A DNA stretch of 64,000 nt from the NCBI GenBank assembly GCA_963791545.1, contig CAWBSR010000009.1, positions 1 to 64,000 on the forward strand, read 5' to 3'. How positions within the stretch are numbered: position 1 is the stretch's first letter; each line of letters opens with the position of its first letter. Below are positions 37,833-46,922 of the stretch, piece after piece. The DNA comes from JALYXV01 sp963791545 (GTDB taxonomy: Bacteria; Actinomycetota; Acidimicrobiia; Acidimicrobiales; Palsa-688). The position numbers and the translations under genes are program-made. A model generated the notes under the pieces. That model was not told where the DNA came from. It saw nothing but the letters and a program-made list of their open reading frames with translations, and did no database searches.

Positions 37833-37842
37833 GAGCGGGGCG

Positions 37843-39285
37843 ATGGCCTATACCGTGGTGGGCCTACTCGGCCGGGGCGGCATGGCCGTGGTCGAACTGG
37901 CCGTCGACGAAGACGGTCGCCACCTGGCCCGCAAACGGATCTCCCTCGGCGGGTCGGCGCAACAGATCGCCCTGGCCCGGCGGCGCATCCGCCGGGAGGC
38001 CGAAATCCTGGCCAGCCTCGACCACCCGGGCATCGTCTCCCTGCTGGCGGTCGAGGACGATGGCGCCGACGTGGTCCTGGTGATGCCCCGCATGATCGGC
38101 AGCCTCGCCGACCGGGTGTGCGCCTTCGGCCCCCTCCCACCATCAGAAATCGACGCCATCGGCCTCGCTCTCCTCGACGCCCTGGCCACCGCCCATCGCC
38201 AGGGGGTTGTCCACCGCGACATCAAGCCCGCCAACGTCCTCTTCGATGCCGCCGGGAACCCCGCCCTGGCCGATTTCGGCGTCGCCATCACCCGCCAGTT
38301 CACCCCCGGCCTGACCCTGGCCGGGATGATCGTGGGCACGCCGGAGTTCATCGCTCCCGAACAGGCGGCCGGCAAGCCCGCCACGGCCGCCAGCGACGTG
38401 TTCTCCCTCGCCGCCACCCTCGCCTACGCCCTCACCGGCCGGGGCCCCTACGGCGAGGGCGAGCCCCTGGCGCTGATGAACCGGGCCGCCCACGGCGAGA
38501 TCGAGCCCCTCCCCCGGGGCCTTCCCGAGGAGCTCCGCCGCACCCTCACGGCCATGCTCGACCCCCGGCCGGAGCGCCGCCCGACGGCGGCCGCCGCCTG
38601 CGGAGGCCCCCGCGGGACCCAGGTCGATCCCTTCCCGCGAGCACCCGTGGCCGGCCCGGGAAGGGGGAAAAGGGTGGCGTTGATCGTAACCATTGTGACC
38701 GTCGTGGTGGCCGCGGCGGCGACCGGGGTGGCCCGGTACCGGCCCAGCAGCACCCGGTTGGCGGCTCCCAAATCCCCGGTTCCCACCGCACCCGCCACCA
38801 CTGCCTGCACGCCGCTGCGGTATCAGCCATGCGGCGCCGCGGCGCCGGCTCCGGGAAGCGACGGCAGCCGCTGCCTCCCCGGCCGGGCCGATTTCAACGG
38901 CAACCAGGCGGACGGCTGCGAAGCGGTGTCCGACTTCCAACCCGGTCAATCCATACAGGTCGGTCAGGCGCTGCGGGCCAATCTGGTGCCCGCCACCACG
39001 GTCGACAGCTTCCAGGCCCCGGTGGCCCAGAGCTTCTTCAATCTCTGCCTGACCAAGTTCCGGGTCACCCTCACCGCTCCGCCGGGAACGTCCGACAAGG
39101 TCGAGGTCATCAAGGATGGCAAGGTTCTGGCCACGGCCACCAGCACCAACCTGGCGCCCGCCACCGCGGTAGTTTCCAAGCCCGCCTGTTTCGATTCCGG
39201 AGCCACGACGGTGACCATCCAGGTGAGTACCGTGAGCGGGCAGTCGGAGGAGGACTTCCGGCTGGTGACCAGCGGCTCCTGGTAA
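37843..39285 (+). CDS. membrane-anchored Ser/Thr protein kinase
   Basis: The 480-residue protein has a Hanks-type kinase domain (about residues 1-255): the GRGGMAVVE P-loop, ARKRIS (Lys), VVHRDIKPANVLF, ADFGVA and GTPEFIAPEQ. A single membrane helix follows (RVALIVTIVTVVVAAAATGV, about 280-300). The extracellular region of about 180 residues has a Cys-containing Pro/Ala stretch and a beta-rich domain, and it resembles no PASTA repeat. The substrate is unknown. The start at 37843 is chosen over 37831 because of the overlapping -10. Confidence 0.87.
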   Translation: MAYTVVGLLGRGGMAVVELAVDEDGRHLARKRISLGGSAQQIALARRRIRREAEILASLDHPGIVSLLAVEDDGADVVLVMPRMIGSLADRVCAFGPLPPSEIDAIGLALLDALATAHRQGVVHRDIKPANVLFDAAGNPALADFGVAITRQFTPGLTLAGMIVGTPEFIAPEQAAGKPATAASDVFSLAATLAYALTGRGPYGEGEPLALMNRAAHGEIEPLPRGLPEELRRTLTAMLDPRPERRPTAAAACGGPRGTQVDPFPRAPVAGPGRGKRVALIVTIVTVVVAAAATGVARYRPSSTRLAAPKSPVPTAPATTACTPLRYQPCGAAAPAPGSDGSRCLPGRADFNGNQADGCEAVSDFQPGQSIQVGQALRANLVPATTVDSFQAPVAQSFFNLCLTKFRVTLTAPPGTSDKVEVIKDGKVLATATSTNLAPATAVVSKPACFDSGATTVTIQVSTVSGQSEEDFRLVTSGSW

Positions 39286-39312
39286 CACCACCACATCGTC
39301 CGGGCCTGTTCC

Positions 39313-39318
39313 TACAAT
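39313..39318 (+). promoter_or_regulatory. -10 (TACAAT) of the 97-residue hypothetical gene
   Basis: TACAAT, one mismatch from TATAAT, ends 8 nt before ATG 39327. Confidence 0.55.
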
Positions 39319-39326
39319 CTCGCCTA

Positions 39327-39620
39327 ATGAAACGGCGGGCCACGGCGGACACCGACGACCGGCCGTACGGGCTGAGCATTCTCGGCCTGTCTCTGGGGGA
39401 GCAGGTCCGGTTCCGGCGCGATCCGAATGGCCGCTGGCAGGAGGCCTACGTGACCCGGCGGGAAAGAGACGGCAGCGTCGGCCTGACCGATCGGCGTGGG
39501 GCCGCCCGGGCGCTGCCGGTGGAGCTGATCGAGGTCCGCATCATCGGACCGCGGGGCGGGGCGGGCTGGGAGCCCCTGAGCGCCCGGGCCTCGCGGACCG
39601 AGCAACTGCGGCTGTTGTAA
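39327..39620 (+). CDS. conserved-looking 97-residue hypothetical protein
   Basis: The small basic protein reads DRPYGLSILGLSLGEQVRFRR, then RWQEAYVTRRERDGSVGLTDRRGAARALPVELIEVR, and ends WEPLSARASRTEQLRLL. The beta-strand pattern suggests a small barrel such as an SH3- or Tudor-like fold. I do not recognise the family. It has the best -10 of the window and strong GC3, which supports it as a real gene. Confidence 0.65.
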   Translation: MKRRATADTDDRPYGLSILGLSLGEQVRFRRDPNGRWQEAYVTRRERDGSVGLTDRRGAARALPVELIEVRIIGPRGGAGWEPLSARASRTEQLRLL

Positions 39621-39628
39621 GCAGGCAA

Positions 39629-39660
39629 CCGGCCCGCCCCCGGAGGGGGGGCGGGGCCGG
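39629..39660. terminator. GC-rich hairpin between convergent genes
   Basis: CCGGCCC-GCCCCC pairs with GGGGGCGGGGCCGG around a short loop with one bulged base. It lies between the 97-residue gene and the converging glycosidase gene. There is no T run. Confidence 0.4.
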
Positions 39661-39709
39661 GGGCCAGGCCCGGCGCCGCGCCCGGAGTGGAGGTGGGTGC
39701 GGCCGGGGG

Positions 39710-40994
39710 CTAGGCCCGGCGGAAGACGGCGATGAAGTCCCGGGAGTTGTTCCCGAGGTACTTCGACGTGCCCGAGGACATATCCGGGAGCAGCTTGGTG
39801 TCCGACGCCGAGGCCGAAGGGGGAACCGGTCCATAGCTCACGAATTCCACCCAGGCCGAGTTGATGTCGAGTTCCATGGCCCGCACCGCCCCGGCCCGGG
39901 AGAGGACGCTGGCCAGCATGGCAATTGACAGGTTGTTGCCGGCCGCGTAGAGCAACGCACCGGCGGCGGTGACCCCGATGCCCGAGCGCCACACCTGGAC
40001 CTTGTTGCCGAGGGTGGCCCCCCATTTGTAGATGCTGTCGGTGTCGAGCCCCCCCACCGGCCGGCCCCCGTCGACGATCAGGGAAAGGTTCTGGCGGGCG
40101 AAGGCCAGCGTGGAGTCCATCGAAACGTCCCGGCCCCACTGCCCGACGGTGGGCATGCCGGCGGTGGTGATGGCCAGCGTGGCGGCCCCGTCGCGGCAGG
40201 GGGCGAACGATCCTGCCCTCGGCGTAGTACCCGCCCTGCGAGTCCTTCATCTTGAACCCGGAGTTGAAGGCGGCCAGTAGATCGACCCGGTCGGCGGCGG
40301 TCATGGGAGCCTGGTATCTCCAGTCCCGCGGCCCCGGCTCTTGGACTCCGGCGTAGAGCACGAACTTGGCCAAATGGGGGTCGATCCACGCCACCGCGGT
40401 CACCAGGCTGGTGTACACCGGGTCGGGCCGGACGTAGGCGGCGTACATGGCCGGGCGCCCCCCGACCATCTGACCGAGGGGGGACCAGTCCCCTTCACCG
40501 GCCAGTGGATTGGCGACTACCGAGGGGATGGAAGCGGGAACGGGCAGCGCCTGACGGGCCAGGGCGGCCGCCGCCGAATCCGGGCGGCCGGCGGGCAGCG
40601 TCGCCGGGCCGAGGGTTGTCGTCGGTTCCGCGCCCGAGCGGATGGCCGCCGCCAACCCTCCCGATGGGGCGCCGCCCTTCTTGGGCTGGTGGTGGGTGTA
40701 CCAGAAGTTCTCGACGTCATTGACCAGCCAGGTGAAGTGATGGTCCTTCAACCACTCGACGCTGCGAACGCTGGCTGCGGTGTTACCGGGGCCGGTCACT
40801 GCCTTCTGGTAGGACCACATCACCGGCGCCAGCAGGACCACCACGATCCCGAGCACCAGCGGGCGCCGGTACCACGTGCGCCTACGGCCCAACCGCTTCC
40901 ACCACGCCTGCGTCTCGGATTTCTGAATCGACAGTGTGGGGCTCCGGGGGCTCGCCCTGATCGGGAGGGGATAACGGTCACACCCCCCGTTCAT
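39710..40994 (-). pseudogene. phosphodiester glycosidase (NAGPA-type) paralog, one frameshift
   Basis: This is a membrane-anchored relative of the lipoprotein at 27835-28845. The first frame gives a basic N-terminus, a membrane helix (PLVLGIVVVLLAPVMWSY), a linker, then AAFNSGFKMKDSQGGYYAEGRIVRPL. One extra C near 40195-40200 ends that reading. The second frame resumes at RDGAATLAITTAG and MPTVGQWGRDV, then RQNLSLIVDGGRP, VWRSGIGVTAAGALLYAAG, RAMELDINSAWVEF. All family motifs survive, so the break is recent or a sequencing error. It is divergent from the 51-residue gene. Confidence 0.75.
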
Positions 40995-41003
40995 GATTAT
41001 GAC

Positions 41004-41159
41004 ATGGCACGACAGCTAGCCCTCATCAGCCCCAACGAGATCGACTGGCGATTGGACGAGCGCACCAAGGAACTCGGGCGGCGAGGCATCGCCGAGGCCC
41101 GGGCCGCTTTGCGGCGGGCGGCTCGGGCCGCCGACGCCACGATGGCGCTGAGCCGGTGA
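41004..41159 (+). CDS. 51-residue small hypothetical protein
   Basis: The frame reads MARQLALISPNEIDWRL, DERTKELGRRGIAEARAALRRAARAAD and is Arg/Ala-rich and probably helical. Codon bias matches the core genes. A CATGAT hexamer lies 6 nt upstream of the ATG. The length is small, so the call rests on composition and a plausible start; the function is unknown. Confidence 0.5.
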   Translation: MARQLALISPNEIDWRLDERTKELGRRGIAEARAALRRAARAADATMALSR

Positions 41160-41309
41160 CGATTCCAGTCCTCCCTCGGGTAGGGCTTCTGGTCACAGAC
41201 GCCGGGCCTGCCGGCTGCTCAGGGTTTTCGAGGCTGTGACGGGTCGGCCACGGCGCTGTTCGATGGGGCGCCGCGCGCCCGGACTGGCGGCCCCCTGGCT
41301 GCCGGCCAC

Positions 41310-41315
41310 TACGGT
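41310..41315 (+). promoter_or_regulatory. candidate -10 (TACGGT)
   Basis: TACGGT ends 8 nt before GTG 41324. Confidence 0.45.
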
Positions 41316-41323
41316 TCGAACCC

Positions 41324-42187
41324 GTGACGTCGCTCGCCGAGGCTTTGCGCTTCCGACCGGGAGCCCAACTCCTGATCGTGGCCTGCGACGACCTCGGTCT
41401 CAGCCACGCCTCCAACGTCGGCGTCTACGACGCCCTGCGAAGCGGGATGGCCACCAGTGCCGGGCTCATGGTCCCCGCTCCCTGGGCCCGGGAGGCGGCG
41501 GCCAACTACCGGGGCGAGGACGTGGGCGTCCACCTCACATTGAACGCCGAGTACGACCTCTACCGTTGGGGGCCCATCACCCAGGCCCCCTCACTGCTCG
41601 ACGGTGATGGCGGTTTTCCCCGGACCCTCGACGACCTCTGGGACCACGCGGACGTGGAGGAGGTCCGCCGCGAGTGTCGGGCCCAGATCGAGCGGGCAAT
41701 CCTGTGGGGCTTCGATGTCAGCCACCTGAGCTCCCACCTGGGGGCCTTGGAGTTCCGGCCCGAGTTCTTCGACGTGGCCCTGGAGCTGGCCGTCGAGTTC
41801 CGGCTGCCGCTGCGGCTGTCGTCGGCGACCGCGGAACGCTCGGTCGGTTTCCCGTTCCGCCGGCTGGCGGCCGAGGAGGGGGTGGTCGCCCCCGATCACC
41901 TGGTCCGCAGCCGCAACCGGGCCGGCCGGGTGGCCCTCGACCGGCTCCTGGGGGAGATGGCGCCGGGGGTGACCGAGGTGGTCCTACGGCCGGCGGTCGA
42001 CACCGCGGAACTGCGGGCCCTCGCCCCTGACTGGGCGTCGCTGGTAGACGACCACGACGTGGTCACCGTGGGCCAGTCGCTCCGGGCCCTGGCGGACCGG
42101 GCGGGAGTCACTTTGATCGGCTACCGCCAACTGCGCGAGCTCCAGCGAGCGACGCAGGAATCGCTCAACCGGGGCTCGGAGCGGTAG
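41324..42187 (+). CDS. ChbG/HpnK-family carbohydrate deacetylase (YdjC-like)
   Basis: The 287-residue protein has the family metal-binding set: IVACDDLGLSHASNVGV (Asp-Asp), VGVHLTLNAEYD (His), and SHLSSHLGALE (His pair). Members deacetylate N-acetyl sugars such as chitobiose or hopanoid glucosamine. The substrate is unknown. The GTG start follows TACGGT with no Shine-Dalgarno. Confidence 0.88.
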   Translation: MTSLAEALRFRPGAQLLIVACDDLGLSHASNVGVYDALRSGMATSAGLMVPAPWAREAAANYRGEDVGVHLTLNAEYDLYRWGPITQAPSLLDGDGGFPRTLDDLWDHADVEEVRRECRAQIERAILWGFDVSHLSSHLGALEFRPEFFDVALELAVEFRLPLRLSSATAERSVGFPFRRLAAEEGVVAPDHLVRSRNRAGRVALDRLLGEMAPGVTEVVLRPAVDTAELRALAPDWASLVDDHDVVTVGQSLRALADRAGVTLIGYRQLRELQRATQESLNRGSER

Positions 42188-42249
42188 GAAGGGCGTTTTT
42201 CCCCCAGTTCTTGTCAAGTGAAACAGTGACCAGGAGACAACACCGAGCC

Positions 42250-42987
42250 ATGGAGATCAGTGAACGGAGCTTGCGCCGGATGGTGCAAGAGGTGGACGAC
42301 CTTCACCGGGAGGGCATGAAGACCTTCGGCGACCAGATCGCGGCCCTCCACAGCGGGGCCGCCGATCGGCTGCGGGAGGCGTCCCGGCGGCGCTTCCTCC
42401 GCGACGCGGGCGCGGGATTGGCTCTGGTCATCGGGGGCGTGGTGCTCCCCGCGGGGGGCCTGGTCGGCGTCGCCGGATCCCAGACGCTGGACGACCCGAC
42501 CATCGCCAAGTTCGCGGAGAGCGTCGAGTTGGCAGCGGTGGCCGCCTATACGGCGGCGGCCCAGAGCGGCAAGGTCAAGACCCCGGCGGTGCTGACCGCG
42601 GCCACGACCTTCGCCAGCCACCACTCGGACCACGCCAAGGCGTTCGGCGCCTTCGCCGGTGATGCCGCGACCGCCCAACCCAACCCTGGCATCCTGCAGA
42701 CCGTCGGCGACCAGATCCGGGAGGCGCCCGACGAGAAGGCGGTGCTGGCGGTGGCCTTCGCCACCGAGAACGCCGCCGCGGCCACCTATCTCTTCGCAAT
42801 CGGCGCCCTCACCAGCGCCCAGGCCATGTCGCTCACCGCCTCGATCATGCCGGTCGAGGCGCAACACGCCGCCGTGCTCGGCTACGTGCTGGGCAAGGAC
42901 CCCGCCACCGACATCGACTTCCTGCCTCCCTTCCAGACCCCCGACCAGGCGCTGTCGCCCTCCAAGTACCCAATCGCCGGCCAGTGA
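42250..42987 (+). CDS. ferritin-like domain protein with Tat-like signal (1)
   Basis: The 245-residue product has a soluble helical N-terminus (RSLRRMVQEVDDLHREGMKTFGDQIAAL). A twin-arginine-like signal RRRFLRDAGAGLALVIGGVVLPAGG starts near residue 45. The domain contains SVELAAVAAYTAAAQSG, FASHHSDHAKAF, FATENAAAATYLFAIG and VEAQHAAVLGYVLG, the Glu/His helices of ferritin-like proteins. An iron-carboxylate site is plausible. The upstream helical extension before the signal is unusual. It lies 18 nt upstream of the second ferritin-like gene. Confidence 0.8.
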   Translation: MEISERSLRRMVQEVDDLHREGMKTFGDQIAALHSGAADRLREASRRRFLRDAGAGLALVIGGVVLPAGGLVGVAGSQTLDDPTIAKFAESVELAAVAAYTAAAQSGKVKTPAVLTAATTFASHHSDHAKAFGAFAGDAATAQPNPGILQTVGDQIREAPDEKAVLAVAFATENAAAATYLFAIGALTSAQAMSLTASIMPVEAQHAAVLGYVLGKDPATDIDFLPPFQTPDQALSPSKYPIAGQ

Positions 42988-43005
42988 TCGCCAACAGGAG
43001 CTGAC

Positions 43006-43782
43006 ATGGACATTTCCCAGGATTTCCTGCGCCGGGAGGCGAGGGACATCGAGGCGGCCCACCAGGAGGCCATGAAGCAGGACCGGATGAGCCTGGACCG
43101 CCTGGTCAACAGCAACCCCGGGGCGGTGGAGGCCGACCCGATCATGGGCGGCCTCAACCGGCGGAAGCTCCTCATGCTGGGCGGGGCCGGCGTCGCCATG
43201 ACGGCGGTGATGGCGGCCTGTAAGGGGGCCACCCCGTCGGCTCAGGTCGTACCCCCCACGACCGCGAGTACCGCGGTGGTAGGGACGGCCAACGACGTCG
43301 CCATCCTGCGCACCGCCGGTTCCATCGAGGCGCTGGCGGTGTCGGTGTACACCACCGCCCTCAAGAGCGGACTGGTCACGACCACGACAACCGCCAGCCT
43401 GTTGAAACTCTTCCAGGGCCATCACACCCAGCATGGCGACCTGTTCCAGCGATCGACGCGGACCGCCGGGGGGATGCCCTTCGCCGATGCCAACCCGGTG
43501 CTCATGCAGCAGCTGGTCCAGCCCCGGCTGGCGGCGCTGAAGACAGAGGCCGATGTTGTCAACCTCGCCTTCGACCTCGAACATCTGGCCGCGGCGACCT
43601 ACCAGGCCGACATCGGGAACCTCAACAACGCCAAGTTCAACGCCACCATCGCCAGCGTCGGGGCGACCGAGGCCCGCCACGTGGCGTTGCTGGCCGTGAT
43701 CAGCGGCAAGTCGGCCACCGGGACCCCGGACAACGCCTTCCAGAAGGACCAGGACGCCGCCAAGGCAGGAATCGGGGTCTGA
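43006..43782 (+). CDS. ferritin-like domain lipoprotein (2)
   Basis: The 258-residue paralog has AGGAG 6 nt before ATG 43006. It also carries a soluble helix first, then NRRKLLMLGGAGVAMTAVMAAC (twin-Arg plus lipobox AAC), a Thr/Val linker, and a ferritin-like domain with GSIEALAVSVYTTALKSG, FQGHHTQHGDLFQ, FDLEHLAAATYQADIG and VGATEARHVALLAVI. With its neighbour it probably forms an exported pair. Both stand tail-to-tail with the anti-sigma/sigma pair, a layout that suggests a shared regulon, which is inference. Confidence 0.8.
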   Translation: MDISQDFLRREARDIEAAHQEAMKQDRMSLDRLVNSNPGAVEADPIMGGLNRRKLLMLGGAGVAMTAVMAACKGATPSAQVVPPTTASTAVVGTANDVAILRTAGSIEALAVSVYTTALKSGLVTTTTTASLLKLFQGHHTQHGDLFQRSTRTAGGMPFADANPVLMQQLVQPRLAALKTEADVVNLAFDLEHLAAATYQADIGNLNNAKFNATIASVGATEARHVALLAVISGKSATGTPDNAFQKDQDAAKAGIGV

Positions 43783-43813
43783 CGCCGACGGGGCGGGACT
43801 GGTTCGACGACCT

Positions 43814-44821
43814 TTAGCCGGGTACCACTCCGGCCACTACGGGCGTCTTGGTACTGGTCACGACCCCGCCGCGTTGCTCCACCGTCATGGCGATCACGTT
43901 GGCGACGCTCGGGGTGGTGAACACGTGGTAGGTCGGATTGTCACCGATGACGCCCAGGGAGACCCGGGCTCCGTTGACGATCCCCCACATCTGGTAGGTC
44001 TCGGTGCTGGGCAACCGGTCGAGGTTGCCCGGACCCAGATAGGTGGTCCCGTCGGCGATGATCACGGCCCGCACGGTGTGCACGCCATCCTGGGAGGTGA
44101 GCGTCAGATGCCGGGCGGTGGTGTCGGCGTCGGCCAGGTGATAGGCCAGCGAGGCTAGCTGGGCCGTCTGGGCGGCCGGCTTGTGGCTCTGAAGCCGCCC
44201 CACCTCGATCCCGAGAGCGGCGACGATGACCGCGGCCGCGGAGGCGACGGCCACCATGAGCCGCATCTCGACGCTCCGGCGTCGGCGGGGCCGGTTGATC
44301 GGGATGACGCCGTCGTCGGCCGAGGTGGCGGGCCGGTGGTGGGACGGCCGGGCGTGAATGGGCGGCGGCATCTGCGGTCCCGAAGACAAGCCGGGGCCAT
44401 CAATCTCCCAGGGGCGGGACCCGCCGGTCGTTTCCGTGGCCGCGGTCGCTTCGGTCAGCGGTCGATTCCAGGGGTTCGGTCGGGCGGTCAGGTCGCCGGG
44501 ATCGGTCACGCCGTGACCCGTCGGGGCGCCCGGGAACGGTGGCGGGCCCGCCGCTGGCGGGGCGGGTATCCGGGTCAGCATGAGGGCAGGCGGTGGTTCC
44601 TCGAGGCTGGCGACGATGCGGTCCCAGACGCCACTTGGCGCCGAGCCACCGGCGTAACCGAGAAGTGCCGCCACCTCACGGTGTTCTGCAAGTTCATTTC
44701 GGCAACGGGGGCAGGTCGGGAGGTGGCGCTCGATGGCGGCCGCCTCGTCGGGGTCAACAGCGTCGAGCGCGTACGCCCCGAGCAACTCTTGAAGTTCGGC
44801 GTGTCCGATCAGTCGTTCCAC
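43814..44821 (-). CDS. RskA-type anti-sigma factor
   Basis: The 335-residue protein has a zinc-anti-sigma start (LLGAYALDAVDPDEAAAIERHLPTCPRCRNELAEH; H-x3-C-x2-C), a long Pro/Gly-rich linker, one membrane helix (MRLMVAVASAAAVIVAALGI), and an extracellular RskA domain (LPSTETYQMWGIVNGARVSLGVI). It would hold the upstream ECF sigma factor until released by proteolysis. Its GTG start overlaps the sigma stop by 13 nt. Confidence 0.9.
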   Translation of the reverse strand: MERLIGHAELQELLGAYALDAVDPDEAAAIERHLPTCPRCRNELAEHREVAALLGYAGGSAPSGVWDRIVASLEEPPPALMLTRIPAPPAAGPPPFPGAPTGHGVTDPGDLTARPNPWNRPLTEATAATETTGGSRPWEIDGPGLSSGPQMPPPIHARPSHHRPATSADDGVIPINRPRRRRSVEMRLMVAVASAAAVIVAALGIEVGRLQSHKPAAQTAQLASLAYHLADADTTARHLTLTSQDGVHTVRAVIIADGTTYLGPGNLDRLPSTETYQMWGIVNGARVSLGVIGDNPTYHVFTTPSVANVIAMTVEQRGGVVTSTKTPVVAGVVPG

Positions 44822-45390
44822 GATGTTCCAATTCCAGCGTCGGCCAGCCCATCGCGCATCCTGCGCAGGCCAGTACGAATGCGGCTCTTAACGGTACCTT
44901 CCGGCGTGCCCAAGAGCGACGCCACTTCCCGATAGGTGTGACCCCCGAAATAGGCGAGCTCGATGGCCCGTCGTTCATCGTCGGATAGCACCGCCATGGC
45001 ATCTTTCACGTGCTCGGCCATCGCCAGGTCCCACACCTCATGCTCGATGTCGTAACCCGCCTCGGCGGTCTGACGGGCCTCACGTTCTTCTCGTTTCCGG
45101 CGCGATGAATCCGACCGGAGCAGGTCGACCGCCCGGCCGTGGGTCTGGGCCAGGAGGAACGAGCGCAGGGAACCTCGGTCCGGATCGAACTTCTCCGGCT
45201 CGTTCCACAGGCGGAGGAAGACCTCCTGGACGACTTCTTCGGCCAGGGTGCCGTCGTTGATCACCCGACGAGCGAGACCGAACACGGCTCCGGCGTGGCG
45301 GCGGTAGGCCTCGGCCAGCGCCTCCTCTCGCCAGCGCCCGATGGCGACGACTAACGCGCCGTCACTGGCTTCGGTCAGAGTTATCGGCAT
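44809..45390 (-). CDS. ECF sigma factor (SigK-like)
   Basis: The 193-residue sigma factor has region 2 (AEAYRRHAGAVFGLARRVINDGTLAEEVVQEVFLRLW, with SLRSFLLAQTHGRAVDLLRSDS) and region 4 (DDERRAIELAYFGGHTYREVASLLGTPEGTVKSRIRTGLRRMR). ATG 45390 is set by the region 2 position. It is translated together with the overlapping RskA-type anti-sigma gene. Its targets are unknown; the ferritin-like pair beside the operon is a candidate. Confidence 0.92.
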   Translation of the reverse strand: MPITLTEASDGALVVAIGRWREEALAEAYRRHAGAVFGLARRVINDGTLAEEVVQEVFLRLWNEPEKFDPDRGSLRSFLLAQTHGRAVDLLRSDSSRRKREEREARQTAEAGYDIEHEVWDLAMAEHVKDAMAVLSDDERRAIELAYFGGHTYREVASLLGTPEGTVKSRIRTGLRRMRDGLADAGIGTSWND

Positions 45391-45473
45391 GGTCGGTTGC
45401 TCTTCGGAGCCACCGTCACGGCTGGATGGGCCTACCAGGCCAGAGCGACCGGGCCGCCTCGGCGGGCCCTGGC

Positions 45474-45866
45474 TCAATATTCGGTGATCTCCTGGATCTC
45501 TTTCTGCAGCGCCTTGTACTCGGGGGCGTTGGTGAGGGGCATCAGCGACATCAGTTTCGCCATGTTGGTGTTGCTGCCGATCTTGATCCGGCCCTGCATG
45601 AAGGCGGCGTTGGCATCCAGTTCGCCCTGCTGGATCTTCTTGGCGTCATCGTAACTGGTGGTCATGGTGATATCGGCATCGGAGATGTCACCGAGCCCGC
45701 TCTCAAGCAGCTTTCCGTTCTCCAGGAGCCAGAAGTAGCGAACCTCGCCGTCGGGGCCGCCGCTGATGATGTACTGCATCCGGGCCGAGGCCCCGGGACG
45801 CTCAGGCTGGCTCTCCGCCATCTTGCGGGTCTCGTCGTGCCATTCCTGCGAGAGCCATTTCGACAT
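45474..45866 (-). CDS. SCP2 sterol-carrier domain protein
   Basis: The 130-residue protein is a single SCP2 fold: MQYIISGGPDGEVRYFWLLENGKLLESG, ADITMTTSYDDAKKIQQGELDANAAFMQGRIKIGSNTNMAKLM (quoted by region) and a final KEIQEITEY. SCP2 proteins bind lipids or acyl-CoA. It has a GGGAGAA sequence 8 nt upstream of ATG 45866. It lies upstream of the sigma gene on the same strand, with 83 nt between them. Confidence 0.85.
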   Translation of the reverse strand: MSKWLSQEWHDETRKMAESQPERPGASARMQYIISGGPDGEVRYFWLLENGKLLESGLGDISDADITMTTSYDDAKKIQQGELDANAAFMQGRIKIGSNTNMAKLMSLMPLTNAPEYKALQKEIQEITEY

Positions 45867-45957
45867 TGCTGGATTCTCCCTGGTGAAGTCGGGATTCGCG
45901 CTTCGCCGGGCACTCTACCCGCCCGGCTGAGGGTCAACCGTGGCGCCACTACTCCGT

Positions 45958-46842
45958 TCACCTGGTCAGGGTCGTGAGCGCGGCTAAGCCGGCGATGCCG
46001 GCGAACAGATCGTCTTCCGGGACCTCGGTCGGAACGAGACTGCGGGCCAGGATGTACTCGTCGTAGGGGTAGAGGGTCTCGGACACTTCGGGGGGCAAGC
46101 CGAACCAGAACTTCGACGTCGGGTCGATCTGGGTGGCGTGGGCCAGCAGGGCCTCGTCGCGGACCCGGGCGAAGCCGTTGACATCGACCACCGTGGTGGC
46201 CGGTTCCGCCGTCTCCCCCCGCGTGAACCACTTCTCGTCGAACGGCGACTCAAGCCCCAGCTCCAGGAACTTCTCGTGCATGGCCACGATGCGCTTGTGT
46301 GACCAGGTCGTGTAGTAGAGCTTCGACGGCTGCCACGGCGGTCCTGCCTCCGGATAGGCCTCGGGATCGCCCGCCGCCTCGAAGGCGGGAATGGTGATGG
46401 CGTGGACCTTCAGGTGGTCGGGGTGGGGATATCCCTCCTGGTTGGCGGGATAGGTCACCACGACTTGGGGCTGAACCCGGCGGATCACGGCCACCAGCCG
46501 CCCTACTGCCTCCTCGAGTGGCGCCTGGGCGAACGAACGGGGATCGGCATTCTCGGGCGTGCCCGGCATCCCCGAGTCCCGGTAGCCCAGCATGACCACC
46601 TCGTGGTACCCGATGATGTCGGTGGCCCGGGTCAACTCATCCATCCGCACCTCGTGCAGACGGTCCCGGACCTCGGGCCGGTCCATGGCCGGGTTGAGGA
46701 TGTCGCCGGCCTCGCCGCCGGTGCAGCACACCAGCACGCTGGGCACTCCCTGGCTCCGGTAGCGAGCGATCGTGGCCGCCCCCTTGGACGCCTCGTCGTC
46801 AGGGTGAGCGTGCACGGTCAGAAGGCAGAGACGGCCAGACAT
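45958..46842 (-). CDS. mca: mycothiol S-conjugate amidase (Mca-like, PIG-L deacetylase family)
   Basis: The 294-residue enzyme has the zinc site AHPDDEASKG and the late HPDH (YPHPDHLKVH) of LmbE/PIG-L proteins. It also has the Mca-type blocks CTGGEAGDILNPAMDRPEV, MLGYRDSGMPGTPEN and VVTYPANQEGYPHPD. Mca cleaves mycothiol conjugates of electrophiles and drugs, so its presence implies a mycothiol-making actinobacterium. The shorter deacetylase MshB is the alternative but lacks these blocks. ATG 46842 follows TATCGT by 7 nt. Confidence 0.88.
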   Translation of the reverse strand: MSGRLCLLTVHAHPDDEASKGAATIARYRSQGVPSVLVCCTGGEAGDILNPAMDRPEVRDRLHEVRMDELTRATDIIGYHEVVMLGYRDSGMPGTPENADPRSFAQAPLEEAVGRLVAVIRRVQPQVVVTYPANQEGYPHPDHLKVHAITIPAFEAAGDPEAYPEAGPPWQPSKLYYTTWSHKRIVAMHEKFLELGLESPFDEKWFTRGETAEPATTVVDVNGFARVRDEALLAHATQIDPTSKFWFGLPPEVSETLYPYDEYILARSLVPTEVPEDDLFAGIAGLAALTTLTR

Positions 46843-46849
46843 GTCGTCC

Positions 46850-46855
46850 ACGATA
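46850..46855 (-). promoter_or_regulatory. candidate -10 (TATCGT) of mca
   Basis: TATCGT on the minus strand ends 7 nt before ATG 46842. Confidence 0.45.
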
Positions 46856-46922
46856 AGCGGTAGCCCGCAAGTATCGACCGTGGCTCGACTCGAGGGGCCT
46901 CGGCGTCCATCATGCACACGCC

